Shown here piece by piece: positions 52,287-60,367 of a stretch of 64,000 bases of DNA. A model generated the notes under the pieces. That model was not told the DNA's origin and made no database searches. It saw only the letters and a program-made list of their open reading frames with translations. The position numbers were made by a program, and so were the translations under genes. Position 1 is the first letter of the stretch. Each line of letters begins with the position of its first letter. Source of the stretch: Acetobacter lovaniensis (lineage in GTDB: Bacteria > Pseudomonadota > Alphaproteobacteria > Acetobacterales > Acetobacteraceae); NCBI RefSeq assembly GCF_014207635.1, contig NZ_JACHIE010000001.1, positions 62,001 through 126,000 on the forward strand, written 5' to 3'.

Positions 52287-52312
52287 GTTACTTACCGCTA
52301 AAAAGCAGTGCC

Positions 52313-53008
52313 TCAGGCAGAGGTCACTTCAGCAGCTTCCGGACCCTTCTGGCCCTGAACAACTTTAACGTTCACACCCTGACCTTCATTCAGGCCCGGC
52401 AGACCGGAACGTTCCAGAGCAGATGCGTGGATGAAGATGTCCTTGCCACCGCCTTCAGGCGTGATGAAGCCAAAGCCTTTAACAGCGTTGTACCACTTAA
52501 CGGTACCACGCGTATCTTCAGCATCAGACAGGTCAGGAGCGGGGCGAGCAGCAGGGCGCGCACCAAAACCCGGACGACCACCAGCGGGGCTACGCGGACG
52601 CTCCGGCTGAGCCGTGCTTTCATCAACAGAGATGACTTCGGCAACCTGGCGACCCTTGGGGCCCTGACCAATGCGCACAACCAGCGTAGCGCCGGGGTTT
52701 ACACCCTGAACACCAGCCTGAGACAGCGCGTTGGCGTGCAGGAACACATCGCCCGATCCATCAGCGAGTTCGACAAAGCCGAAGCCTTTTTCGCCATTGA
52801 ACCACTTGACGGATGCACCCACTTCCGGGCCGGAAGCGATAACCTGCGGGCCACCAGCGGGACGACGCGGAGCAAACCCACCACGGTCACCGCCGCCACC
52901 ACCATAAGCGGGGCGCTCACCGAAAGAAGGCATCGACATATAATTGTCGTCATCAAATCCGCCGCGGCGAGGAGAACGGGGGCTGCGGTCGGTCCTGTTA
53001 CTTTTCAA
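52313..53008 (-). CDS. Tandem cold-shock-domain protein with disordered N-terminus
   Basis: Single-stranded nucleic-acid-binding protein with two cold-shock domains. Each has the RNA-binding pair: KGFGFV with VFLHA near residues 75-95 and KGFGFI with IFIHA near 178-198. A Pro/Arg/Gly linker (about 130-160) joins them, and the first 50 residues are Gly/Arg-rich with GGGGGDRGGFAPRR, a style that binds RNA or phase-separates. The frame is open from a TTG complementary to 53006-53008 (231 residues), nine bases after AGGA; an ATG 23 codons further in could be the true start. Double-domain cold-shock proteins are known in Alphaproteobacteria. The long upstream region fits post-transcriptional control. 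Confidence 0.88.
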   Translation of the reverse strand: MKSNRTDRSPRSPRRGGFDDDNYMSMPSFGERPAYGGGGGDRGGFAPRRPAGGPQVIASGPEVGASVKWFNGEKGFGFVELADGSGDVFLHANALSQAGVQGVNPGATLVVRIGQGPKGRQVAEVISVDESTAQPERPRSPAGGRPGFGARPAARPAPDLSDAEDTRGTVKWYNAVKGFGFITPEGGGKDIFIHASALERSGLPGLNEGQGVNVKVVQGQKGPEAAEVTSA

Positions 53009-53028
53009 CGGTCTTGATCCTGGAGTGC

Positions 53029-53049
53029 GGAGAAGATGGAAACTTCTCC
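53029..53049 (-). other. Leader hairpin of the cold-shock gene
   Basis: GGAGAAG (53029-53035) and CTTCTCC (53043-53049) pair perfectly around a 7-base loop, 20-40 bases upstream of the TTG start of the cold-shock gene on the minus strand. Cold-shock messages often carry structured leaders that change with temperature; that role here is inference. Confidence 0.4.
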
Positions 53050-53231
53050 GGATATTGAAATACGGGCAAACTGCCAGAACGGGTTGACAGGATTACGTGC
53101 TTTGAACAAAAAGCCCATCATTCCCCCTCCTGAATATTGCAAACATGCCCAACGCATGCGTAGCACAGTCATCACCGTGCTGCTACAGCAAAGCATGAAA
53201 ACCGCGCCCGCTTCACGCACTTTTCTTCATA

Positions 53232-53245
53232 TCACAAATTTGTGA
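53232..53245. promoter_or_regulatory. Perfect 14-bp palindrome, possible operator
   Basis: TCACAAATTTGTGA reads the same on both strands. Its half-site order (TCACA, 4 bases, TGTGA) is the reverse of the CRP/FNR consensus, so it is not a standard CRP box. It lies about 225 bases upstream of the cold-shock gene and may be a repressor site. Confidence 0.4.
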
Positions 53246-53820
53246 CACTGAAGCCTTTTCGGGCCCATCCCACACCCCTCACACACATCCACAATGACCA
53301 TGCACTGCACATAATCCTGCAACGGTGAGTGGGGTCATCTTAACGCCTATCCGGACAAGTTTATGGGGCAGGCACGAACTCCTCATGGAATCGCATAAAG
53401 CCTCTACCGCCAGCCCGCACTCAGCCCAGCCAGCACTGCAGTTCTCATCTTTGGGTAAAAGCACGTATCGCACTATACGCTTTTATTCAGGCAATCCCGA
53501 CCAACCCGCAGCCAAGTTCGGGCAATCAGGCACACAATAACGGGCCACGCCCCTTCAATTCAGACTTTGGTGTTTGATTAGCGCTCACACAACGGCGCAT
53601 CGCCCCCAAAATAGTGCATATTATTTGGGCACGTGATTTATTTTTGTGCATAAAATCTTATCAAATTTTGCATTTCTGTGTTTTTTTCGTCACTACCGCC
53701 TCAACCTGCCCGTTTATGAGGCGAAAGCGCCCTCTTTCCTGTAGCGCGGCAGGGAGTTTCGCCCTTACTCTCAAAATCAGAAAGAGCCACCGGGTTTTGA
53801 TGTTAGGGGATACAGAACTT

Positions 53821-54177
53821 ATGCTGCGCCAGCCGGAAACACAGAACGTCTGTCAGATCATCCCGTTCCAGATGGAAATCATGTGTCGCCACCGCGACTA
53901 TCTGGACCGCTGGATTGCGGCCAGCCAGCCCATGGGTATCTGCGACGCCGATATTTTCCCTGCTGAAGAAAAACAGGCTGGTGTTTCATCCGGCTACGTT
54001 CTGGTGTGGGTGCGCGAAACATCAAACCCGGCCTACAAGGTTTACTCCCGCGGCAACCGCTGGATTGTCATGGACGCCGTGCGTGACAACACTCTGGGCC
54101 AGTTTGCCTCTTTTGCCGATGCCCTGAACATGATCCGCCCCGTTCTGCCGGTCAAACAGGATATTGTGGCCGCCTAA
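53821..54177 (+). CDS. Unrecognised small cytoplasmic protein
   Basis: I do not recognise this protein. The 118-residue frame from ATG 53821 (MLRQPETQNVCQIIPFQMEI) follows AGGGGA at a 10-base distance; ATG 53800, seven codons upstream in frame, is possible. The protein is soluble, has no signal peptide, and contains CRHRDYLDRWI, GYVLVWVRETSNPAYKVYSR and NRWIVMDAVRDNTLGQFASF, which read like a small folded alpha/beta domain. A good terminator follows, so it appears to be a single-gene unit with an AT-rich upstream region. Confidence 0.75.
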   Translation: MLRQPETQNVCQIIPFQMEIMCRHRDYLDRWIAASQPMGICDADIFPAEEKQAGVSSGYVLVWVRETSNPAYKVYSRGNRWIVMDAVRDNTLGQFASFADALNMIRPVLPVKQDIVAA

Positions 54178-54209
54178 ACGCCTCCAAGCCATTTTCTGGT
54201 GCTTTTCCG

Positions 54210-54240
54210 CCGCCATTCCCTTACCGGGGTGGCGGTTTTT
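54210..54240 (+). terminator. Rho-independent terminator
   Basis: CCGCCA (54210-54215) pairs with TGGCGG (54230-54235), extended by CCC/GGG pairs inside an imperfect stem, and T5 follows immediately. It ends the unit of the small unrecognised gene. Confidence 0.8.
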
Positions 54241-54371
54241 CTTTACCCTGAACCTGACAAAATACCCGATGGAAGCAGATATTTCCATTTGAGGGATTGC
54301 CACTGCACTTTGCCGTGCGGCAAGGACAGGGCAGACATCTTGCTGTCCCGACTGATCCAGAGGAACCCGAA

Positions 54372-55121
54372 ATGACATCCCTGACACTCGCCTATCCTGA
54401 GTCCACCATTCATGAGGCGACGGCGGCCACCATCATTCGGGTTCTCGAAGCCAACGATATTGAGCCCGAAATTGTAACCGGCCCCAAGCAGGCTCTGGCC
54501 GACCTGCTGCGCAAAGGGGAAATCGACATCTATGTTGCCGCATGGCTGCCGGATGAGGATTCCGACCTCCTCGGCACGGGCATCACGCAACTGGGCCGAC
54601 TCTTCCAGCCCGAAGCCTGCTGCTGCATTTCGGACGAGAACAGCCCGCTCACATCCCTGAGCGATCTGGCGCAGGCAGGGCAGGGCATTACCCGTACGAT
54701 TGTAACGCCCCAGTCCCTTGCCAGACGCATGGAGCAGGTTCTGCACACCTACAATCTGGCGGAAGCGGGTTTTACCCTTGACGTGCTCCCGGATGAAGAA
54801 GCTCTGGCAAGGCATAATGCGGCTCTCGGTGCCGAGCAGCCCAGCCTTCTGCCCCTGTTCCAACCCTGCTTCCTGTTCCATCAGGGAGGGCTGCGTATTC
54901 TGAATGACCCTCACAAAGCAATGGGCGGAGAGATGGAAGCAACCCTTCTGCTCCGCGATGGGCTGCGTGATGAGCTGGAAACAGATCTGGTGGATGAACT
55001 GGATGAACTGATGCTGAGCGCCAAAATCATCAGCGCCATGGACTATGCCATGCGGGTGGAAGGCATGAGTGCGGATGAAGCTGCCGAAGCATGGCAGCGC
55101 GGTAAGCTTCTGCCTCGCTAG
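54372..55121 (+). CDS. OpuAC/ProX-type glycine-betaine-binding-like protein without signal peptide
   Basis: The 249-residue protein resembles substrate-binding proteins of betaine/choline ABC transporters: LTLAYPESTIHEATAATII, a KGEIDIYVAAWLPDED segment and later DELDELMLSAKIISAMDYAMRV fit the two-lobe OpuAC pattern. ATG 54372, after AGGA, is the family-consistent start. Unlike transporter partners it lacks any signal or lipoprotein sequence, and no permease or ATPase gene is near, so it may be a cytoplasmic ligand binder. It is followed after 15 bases by a methyltransferase gene, which suggests a shared pathway for a methylated or quaternary amine. Function is not established. Confidence 0.75.
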   Translation: MTSLTLAYPESTIHEATAATIIRVLEANDIEPEIVTGPKQALADLLRKGEIDIYVAAWLPDEDSDLLGTGITQLGRLFQPEACCCISDENSPLTSLSDLAQAGQGITRTIVTPQSLARRMEQVLHTYNLAEAGFTLDVLPDEEALARHNAALGAEQPSLLPLFQPCFLFHQGGLRILNDPHKAMGGEMEATLLLRDGLRDELETDLVDELDELMLSAKIISAMDYAMRVEGMSADEAAEAWQRGKLLPR

Positions 55122-55136
55122 ATTAGGTGCCGGTCC

Positions 55137-56396
55137 ATGACACAAAGCATAGCAGCGGATGACCGTGATGCCGGGCTAGCCGCCCAGTACGAGGCATACC
55201 CATACCCGGAGCGTGACCCGCAGGACGAAAACCGCCGCCTGCTCATTGGTAGCCCCAGCCACCTGCGCGAAGTGGACTACTGGATTTTTGGCGCACAACG
55301 CCCCCGCAGTCAGGCATTGCGGGTGCTGGTGGCCGGGTGCGGTACGGGCGATGGCGCGATTATGCTGGCAACACAGCTGGCACGGGTTGCGCGCCCGGCG
55401 GAAGTTGTCTGTCTGGACCGTTCAGAAAAAGCCCTTTCCATTGCGCAGGCCCGCGCCAAAGCCCGCTCACTGGACAATATCCGGTTCGTTAAGGGCTCCC
55501 TGACCGCGCTGAAATCGCTGGAACTGGGACTATTCGATTATATTGATTGCTGCGGCGTACTGCACCATCTGCCAGACCCGGTCGCGGCACTCCAGACTCT
55601 GGAGCACCACCTTGCCCCCCATGGCGGCATGGGGCTGATGGTTTATGCGCCCTATGGCCGTACCGGCGTGTACATGGTGCAGGACGCACTGGAAAAACTG
55701 ACGCCACTCGCACAGTCACCGCAGGAACGGCTGGACGTGGCCCGCCGCGTCATGCGCACCCTGCCTGCAACGGCATGGCTGCACCAGAATGGTAATTTTG
55801 GGGATCATCTCTCAGGCGGGGATGCAGGGCTTTACGATCTGCTCCTCAACCCCAGAGACCGCTCCTACACCATTACCGATTTTTTGGCTCTTCTGGATCA
55901 GGCCGGGCTTGAACCCACGGCTCTTATGGAACCAGCGCGGTACGACCCGGGTCTCTTTTTGCCCGACCCACGCCTGCGTGCGCGCCTGTCCACCCTGCCT
56001 TGGCAGACACAGGCCGCCATTGCCGAGGACCTTGCAGGCAACATGGCAACGCATGTTGCCTATGTCGTGCGCAAACACGCAGCCCCTGAAAAACCTGATC
56101 CCCTGAATCCAGTGGCAGTGCCGATCATGCGCGAAATTCCAGGCGCGGAACTGGCCAGACAGATGACGCCCGATAACATGCTGCCCTTCCACTTTGGCAC
56201 GCTTGTTGTGCCTATCCCGCTCCCGCCCCAGACCCGCGGCATTCTCCCCCTGATTGATGGAGAACGAACCGTGGGTGAACTGGCCGAGATTTTAGCCACA
56301 CGCGGCGTGAACGCAGAAAAGTTCAAGCCTGTCTGGCAGGAAAGTTTTGGCATTCTGGAACGACTGAATCGCGTGCTGCTCCGCTCTCCAGCCTGA
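55137..56396 (+). CDS. Class I SAM-dependent methyltransferase with C-terminal extra domain
   Basis: The 419-residue protein has an N-terminal segment AAQYEAYPYPERDPQDENRR typical of one bacterial methyltransferase group, SAM motif I VLVAGCGTGDGAIMLA near residue 65, the acidic motif VVCLDRSEKAL, and the post-motif DYIDCCGVLHHLPDPVAAL. Residues from about 320 form a second domain with PLIDGERTVGELAEIL, a winged-helix-like DG-x-RTV-x-EL pattern also seen in PqqD-like and regulatory domains. Substrate is unknown. It is probably co-transcribed with the OpuAC-like gene upstream. Confidence 0.82.
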   Translation: MTQSIAADDRDAGLAAQYEAYPYPERDPQDENRRLLIGSPSHLREVDYWIFGAQRPRSQALRVLVAGCGTGDGAIMLATQLARVARPAEVVCLDRSEKALSIAQARAKARSLDNIRFVKGSLTALKSLELGLFDYIDCCGVLHHLPDPVAALQTLEHHLAPHGGMGLMVYAPYGRTGVYMVQDALEKLTPLAQSPQERLDVARRVMRTLPATAWLHQNGNFGDHLSGGDAGLYDLLLNPRDRSYTITDFLALLDQAGLEPTALMEPARYDPGLFLPDPRLRARLSTLPWQTQAAIAEDLAGNMATHVAYVVRKHAAPEKPDPLNPVAVPIMREIPGAELARQMTPDNMLPFHFGTLVVPIPLPPQTRGILPLIDGERTVGELAEILATRGVNAEKFKPVWQESFGILERLNRVLLRSPA

Positions 56397-56764
56397 GCGT
56401 ATGTGAGCGCATAATTTTACTCATCACATGCGCTCATACTCTTGCATGGCCACTGCTTCAGCACTGCCGGTCTGTATTTTGTTCCAAGCCCGGCTGGTTT
56501 GCCTGAACCCTGCGCACAAAAGCGTGCGGCGGCACATACAAATCCCTTGCAATACCGTGAACTGCCTCCCTCCTTCCGGTCTGGCGTATTGTGCCTCGTT
56601 AACGCAGAGCCTATTCTGCCCGCACTTTTGCCTGCCGGAAGGACAGAACCACTGGGCAGCATGCGGCCACCACGGCATAGATGGCCCGTTTTTTGCCGCG
56701 TTTTTTCCTTCCATTTTTTGCAATCTGTCCGCCTTTGGGCGTCGTTTTTGAAACAGTGAGTATC
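56397..56764. other. Gene-free region upstream of fabD
   Basis: These 368 bases hold no convincing gene; short open frames on both strands have no recognisable similarity. An imperfect inverted repeat sits at 56399-56439. Close to fabD are three T6 runs at 56689-56694, 56701-56706 and 56714-56719, spaced 12-13 bases, which could bend DNA or act as an upstream promoter element. I cannot assign a clear -35/-10 pair for fabD. Confidence 0.45.
56399..56439. other. Inverted repeat after the methyltransferase gene
   Basis: GTATGTGAGCGCAT (56399-56412) and ATGCGCTCATAC (56428-56439) pair along 12 bases with a 2-base bulge and a 15-base loop, right after the stop. There is no T-run, so this may be a Rho-dependent end, an mRNA-stabilising hairpin or a protein site. 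Confidence 0.45.
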
Positions 56765-57709
56765 ATGGCCGTTTACGCATTTATTTTTCCCGGACAAGGC
56801 AGCCAGTCCGTAGGCATGGGACAGGAACTTGCTGACGCTTTTCCCGCCGCACGTGCAGTTTTTCAGGAAGTTGACGATGCTCTGGGCGAACATCTGTCAA
56901 AAACGATTTTTGAAGGTCCGATAGAAACCCTGACCAGCACCGAAAATGCCCAGCCTGCACTCATGGCTGTTTCCATGGCAGTTCTGCGCGTGCTGGAACA
57001 GGATGGCGGCCTGGATCTGGCGGGCCGCGTAAGCCTGCTTGCCGGACATTCACTGGGTGAGTACGCGGCTCTCGCGTCGGGTCGGGCTTTTGACGTTGCA
57101 CAGGCCGCCCGGCTGCTGCGCCTGCGCGGGCAGGCCATGCAACGCGCGGTCCCCGCGGGGGAAGGCGGCATGGCAGCACTTATTGGTGTCACGCTGGCTC
57201 AGGCGGAAGAGGTCTGCACCCGCGCAAGTGAGAACGGCAGCACGGAAATCGCCAACGACAATGGCGGCGGCCAGATTGTAATTTCGGGCAAAATGACCGG
57301 GATTGATGCCGCCATTGCCATAGCAAAGGAAATGGGGATCAAGCGCGCGGTCAAGCTCCCCGTTTCCGCCCCATTCCATTCCTCACTCATGAAGCCCGCT
57401 GAAGACGCCATGGCCGAAGCACTGGCCAAGGCGGATATTGCCGCATCGGTTGTGCCCGTGATCGCCAATGTGACCGCGGAGCGTGAAACTGATGTGGACA
57501 CGATTCGCAGCAATCTGGTCCAGCAGGTAACCGGACGTGTCCGCTGGCGCGAAAGCGTGGCCACCATGACCGGTCTGGGCGTTGATACGTTTGTGGAAAT
57601 CGGGGCAGGCAAGGTTCTGTCCGGTCTGGTACGACGCATTGACCCCGAAGTTTCGACCCTTTCCATCGGCACCCCGGCGGATATCGAAACCTTTCTGAAA
57701 TCCCTCTAA
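56765..57709 (+). CDS. fabD: Malonyl-CoA:ACP transacylase
   Basis: Loads malonyl groups onto acyl carrier protein for fatty acid synthesis. I start at ATG 56765 (MAVYAFIFPGQGSQSVGMG, 314 residues), not at an open-frame ATG 28 codons upstream in T-rich non-coding sequence. The catalytic Ser is in LLAGHSLGEYAALA near residue 93, with QPALMAVSMAV before it and the catalytic His in PVSAPFHSSLM near 200. It opens the fabD-fabG-acpP-fabF series. Confidence 0.97.
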   Translation: MAVYAFIFPGQGSQSVGMGQELADAFPAARAVFQEVDDALGEHLSKTIFEGPIETLTSTENAQPALMAVSMAVLRVLEQDGGLDLAGRVSLLAGHSLGEYAALASGRAFDVAQAARLLRLRGQAMQRAVPAGEGGMAALIGVTLAQAEEVCTRASENGSTEIANDNGGGQIVISGKMTGIDAAIAIAKEMGIKRAVKLPVSAPFHSSLMKPAEDAMAEALAKADIAASVVPVIANVTAERETDVDTIRSNLVQQVTGRVRWRESVATMTGLGVDTFVEIGAGKVLSGLVRRIDPEVSTLSIGTPADIETFLKSL

Positions 57710-57725
57710 AGCAGGTTTACACAAC

Positions 57726-58466
57726 ATGTTCCGACTGGATGGAAAAACCGCACTCGTAACGGGTGCTTCTGGTGGCATTGGCAGCGCCATTGCCAAAACG
57801 CTGCATGCTCAGGGCGCCAAAGTTGTTCTGTCTGGCACGCGTGAGGCCGTTATCCGCGAACTGGCGGAAGAACTGGGGCAGGGGGCGTTTTATGCCGCAG
57901 CCAACCTGAGCGAACCATCGGAAGCGGACGCCCTGATTGCAAAAGCAGAAGACGTTGCTGGCGCACCGCTGGATATTCTGGTCAATAATGCGGGCCTCAC
58001 GCGTGACATGCTCGCCCTGCGCATGAAGGACGAGGACTGGAATCAGGTTCTTAATGTTGACCTTGCAGCCCCGTTCCGCCTGTGCCGGGCCACACTCAAG
58101 GGCATGCTGCGCCGCCGGGCAGGGCGCATTGTCAATATTGCCTCTGTTATTGGCACAACCGGCAATGCCGGGCAGGCCAATTATGCCGCAGCCAAGGCTG
58201 GCATGGTGGGCATGAGCAAATCCCTGGCGCAGGAGGCCGGCTCGCGCGGGGTCACGGTCAACGTGGTGGCTCCGGGCTTTATTGTCACCCCCATGACAGA
58301 CGTGCTGCCAGATGCACAGAAGGAAAAGCTTCTGTCCTCCATTCCGCTCGCGCGCCTTGGCCAGCCGGAAGATATTGCGTCCGCCGTGCTGTATCTGGCA
58401 TCGGATGAGGCTCGGTGGGTAACCGGCGCTACGCTGCATGTTAACGGCGGTATGGTGATGGCCTGA
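57726..58466 (+). CDS. fabG: 3-oxoacyl-ACP reductase
   Basis: NADPH-dependent reductase of the second step of each elongation cycle. The 246-residue short-chain dehydrogenase has the cofactor motif TGASGGIGSAIAK, LVNNAGLTRD, the active-site triad Ser in NIASVIG and Tyr/Lys in YAAAKAGMVGMSKS, and the C-terminal WVTGATLHVNGGMVM. It lies 16 bases after fabD. Confidence 0.97.
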   Translation: MFRLDGKTALVTGASGGIGSAIAKTLHAQGAKVVLSGTREAVIRELAEELGQGAFYAAANLSEPSEADALIAKAEDVAGAPLDILVNNAGLTRDMLALRMKDEDWNQVLNVDLAAPFRLCRATLKGMLRRRAGRIVNIASVIGTTGNAGQANYAAAKAGMVGMSKSLAQEAGSRGVTVNVVAPGFIVTPMTDVLPDAQKEKLLSSIPLARLGQPEDIASAVLYLASDEARWVTGATLHVNGGMVMA

Positions 58467-58474
58467 GCACACGA

Positions 58475-58515
58475 AAAGCATATGCACCGCTAGAACAGGT
58501 GGTGCAAAATGCTTT
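58475..58515 (+). other. Stem-loop between fabG and acpP
   Basis: AAAGCAT (58475-58481) and TGCACC (58483-58488) pair with GGTGCA (58501-58506) and ATGCTTT (58509-58515), giving a two-part stem with a small internal bulge and a 12-base loop. It could end a share of fabDG transcripts, which would help explain the separate, high expression usual for acpP. Confidence 0.45.
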
Positions 58516-58754
58516 AAGATGTGCCACACATGCAGCGCAACCATGCTGTTTTGGGCTTTCGACAGATGTATTTGTCCGGTTTGCCTTGGCGTGGAGAGAT
58601 AAAACGTGCTAATCGCGCGCAACACCTTACTGCTGGGCCGGAATGGGGCGGGCATCTGCCACCCGGTTCTCTGCCAGTGACAAGGTCCGTCGCGGATTAA
58701 ACACCTGAACAACCTGCCATTTTCGGTAGGCAGGCATATGGGATAGAAAGACAG

Positions 58755-58994
58755 ATGAGCGAAATCGCTGATAAGGTTAAAAAAATCGTGGTCGAGCATC
58801 TCGGCGTCGAGGAAAGCAAGGTCACACCGGAAGCGTCTTTCATTGACGATCTGGGCGCAGACAGCCTTGACACCGTTGAGCTGGTGATGGCGTTTGAAGA
58901 AGCCTTCAATGTCGAAATCCCTGAAGATGCCGCTGAAAAAATCACCACGGTGAAAGACGCCATCGACTATATCGAAAAGCAGAAAGCCGCCTGA
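58755..58994 (+). CDS. acpP: Acyl carrier protein
   Basis: Carries growing acyl chains on a phosphopantetheine arm. The acidic 79-residue protein has the attachment Ser in [15 protein letters not shown] near residue 37 and the helix [17 protein letters not shown] 288-base gap upstream, with a stem-loop, suggests an own promoter. ATAGAAAGAC precedes the start. fabF follows after about 60 bases. Confidence 0.98.
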   Translation: MSEIADKVKKIVVEHLGVEESKVTPEASFIDDLGADSLDTVELVMAFEEAFNVEIPEDAAEKITTVKDAIDYIEKQKAA

Positions 58995-59056
58995 TTTCAG
59001 GCCATTGCCTTAAATTACAGGATTATGGTCCCTCAGATGGCTGGGGGACCAGATAT

Positions 59057-60367
59057 GTGTCGAATGGGGAGCGGGCTGGTTTGTTGCTTTCGGCCGGAAT
59101 GAATTCTGGACGGAGACGCGTTGTCGTCACCGGCATGGGCATCGTCGGGCCTCTCGGCCTCGGTGTCGAAAACGTATGGTCACGTCTGATCGCAGGCGAG
59201 AGCGGGATTGGTAAAATCACGCAGTTCGATGCGAGTGATCTGCCTGCACAGGTTGCAGGGGAAGTCCCCGAGGGGCCGCGGGAGGAAGGTAAACTCACGC
59301 TATCCGAGTGGGTGCCAACCAAAGACCAGCGCAAGATGGACCGCTTTATCCATATGGGGCTTGTTGCCGCAACGGAAGCGGTCGAGGACTCCGGCTGGAA
59401 ACCTCAGACCGAAGAAGAGAAATGCCGTACCGGGGTTATGATCGGTTCTGGCATTGGTGGCCTGCAAACCATCTATGACGCCTCCATTACCGTGCATGAA
59501 GGACGGGCAAAGCGACTGTCGCCGTTTTTCATTCCTTCTGCCCTGATCAATCTTGTATCCGGGCACGTTTCCATCAAATACGGTTTTCAGGGGCCCAACC
59601 ATTCGGTTGTGACCGCCTGCGCAACTGGCGTTCATGCCATTGGTGACGCAGCCCGCCTGATCATGTTCGGCGATGCTGACGTTATGGTTGCCGGTGGAGC
59701 TGAAGCTACGGTGTGCCCGCTGGGTATCGCCGGGTTCTGCTCTGCCCGCGCCCTTTCCACAGGCTTTAATGCAACACCGCAGCAGGCTTCCCGCCCGTGG
59801 GACAAAGACCGTGATGGCTTTGTCATGGGCGAAGGCTCGGGCATTGTTGTGCTTGAAGAATACGAGCACGCCAAAGCCCGTGGTGCCAAAATCTATGGTG
59901 AAGTTATCGGTTACGGCATGTCCGGCGATGCCTACCATATTACGGCACCCTCGGAAGGGCATTACGGTGCTTACCGCGCCATGCGCTCCGCTCTGCAAAG
60001 TGCGGGCCTGACTACGGCCGACATCAACTACGTGAATGCCCATGGCACATCGACCATGGCGGATGATCTTGAGCTGGAAGCCGTGGAACGTCTGTTTGGT
60101 GATGACGCCAAAAAGCTGGCCATGTCTTCCACCAAATCGGCTACGGGCCATCTGCTCGGCGCGGCTGGGGCGATAGAGGCCATTTTCTCCATTCTTGCCA
60201 TCCGGGATAACGTGGCACCGCCCACGCTTAATCTGGACAATCCTTCGCGCGAGAGTGTGATCGACCGCGTGGCGCATACAGCGCAGCAGCGTCCGATCAA
60301 CGTTGCCCTGTCCAACAGCTTTGGGTTTGGCGGGACAAATGCCAGCCTGATCGTGCGTGGCGTCTAA
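59057..60367 (+). CDS. fabF: 3-oxoacyl-ACP synthase II
   Basis: Condensing enzyme that elongates acyl-ACP with malonyl-ACP. Family motifs are RRVVVTGMGIVGPLGLG, the active-site Cys in VVTACATGVHAIGDA, MVAGGAEATV, the first His in NAHGTSTMADD, the second His in KSATGHLLGAAG and SNSFGFGGTNASL. The frame has a GTG at 59057 preceded by GGGGGA at good spacing (436 residues) and an ATG at 59099 without such a site but nearer the family N-terminus (422 residues); I list the longer form. Its end overlaps mltG by 11 bases. Confidence 0.96.
   Translation: MSNGERAGLLLSAGMNSGRRRVVVTGMGIVGPLGLGVENVWSRLIAGESGIGKITQFDASDLPAQVAGEVPEGPREEGKLTLSEWVPTKDQRKMDRFIHMGLVAATEAVEDSGWKPQTEEEKCRTGVMIGSGIGGLQTIYDASITVHEGRAKRLSPFFIPSALINLVSGHVSIKYGFQGPNHSVVTACATGVHAIGDAARLIMFGDADVMVAGGAEATVCPLGIAGFCSARALSTGFNATPQQASRPWDKDRDGFVMGEGSGIVVLEEYEHAKARGAKIYGEVIGYGMSGDAYHITAPSEGHYGAYRAMRSALQSAGLTTADINYVNAHGTSTMADDLELEAVERLFGDDAKKLAMSSTKSATGHLLGAAGAIEAIFSILAIRDNVAPPTLNLDNPSRESVIDRVAHTAQQRPINVALSNSFGFGGTNASLIVRGV

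Larger units (their letters stand above)
53009..53820. other. Long intergenic region upstream of the cold-shock gene and an orphan gene
   Basis: About 810 bases lie between divergent genes, and the open frames here look like chance: none matches a family I know or has a good ribosome-binding site. Visible structure: a leader hairpin at 53029-53049, a perfect 14-bp palindrome at 53232-53245, a 5-bp stem AGCAC/GTGCT near 53162-53181, and an AT-rich stretch at about 53610-53690 with two GTGCATA words, which may hold the promoter of the 53821 gene. I find no tmRNA, tRNA or known riboswitch pattern. Confidence 0.5.

Noticed and set aside
52190..52312. tmRNA gene beside smpB
   Set aside because: The gap is too short and holds only the terminator; no tmRNA features are seen elsewhere in the window.
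53325..53540. Short open frame in the gap upstream of the 53821 gene
   Set aside because: No ribosome-binding site and no recognisable protein character; could not be supported as a gene.
56424..56723. Minus-strand frame in the gap before fabD
   Set aside because: Cys/Trp-rich product with no similarity and no start signals; treated as chance.
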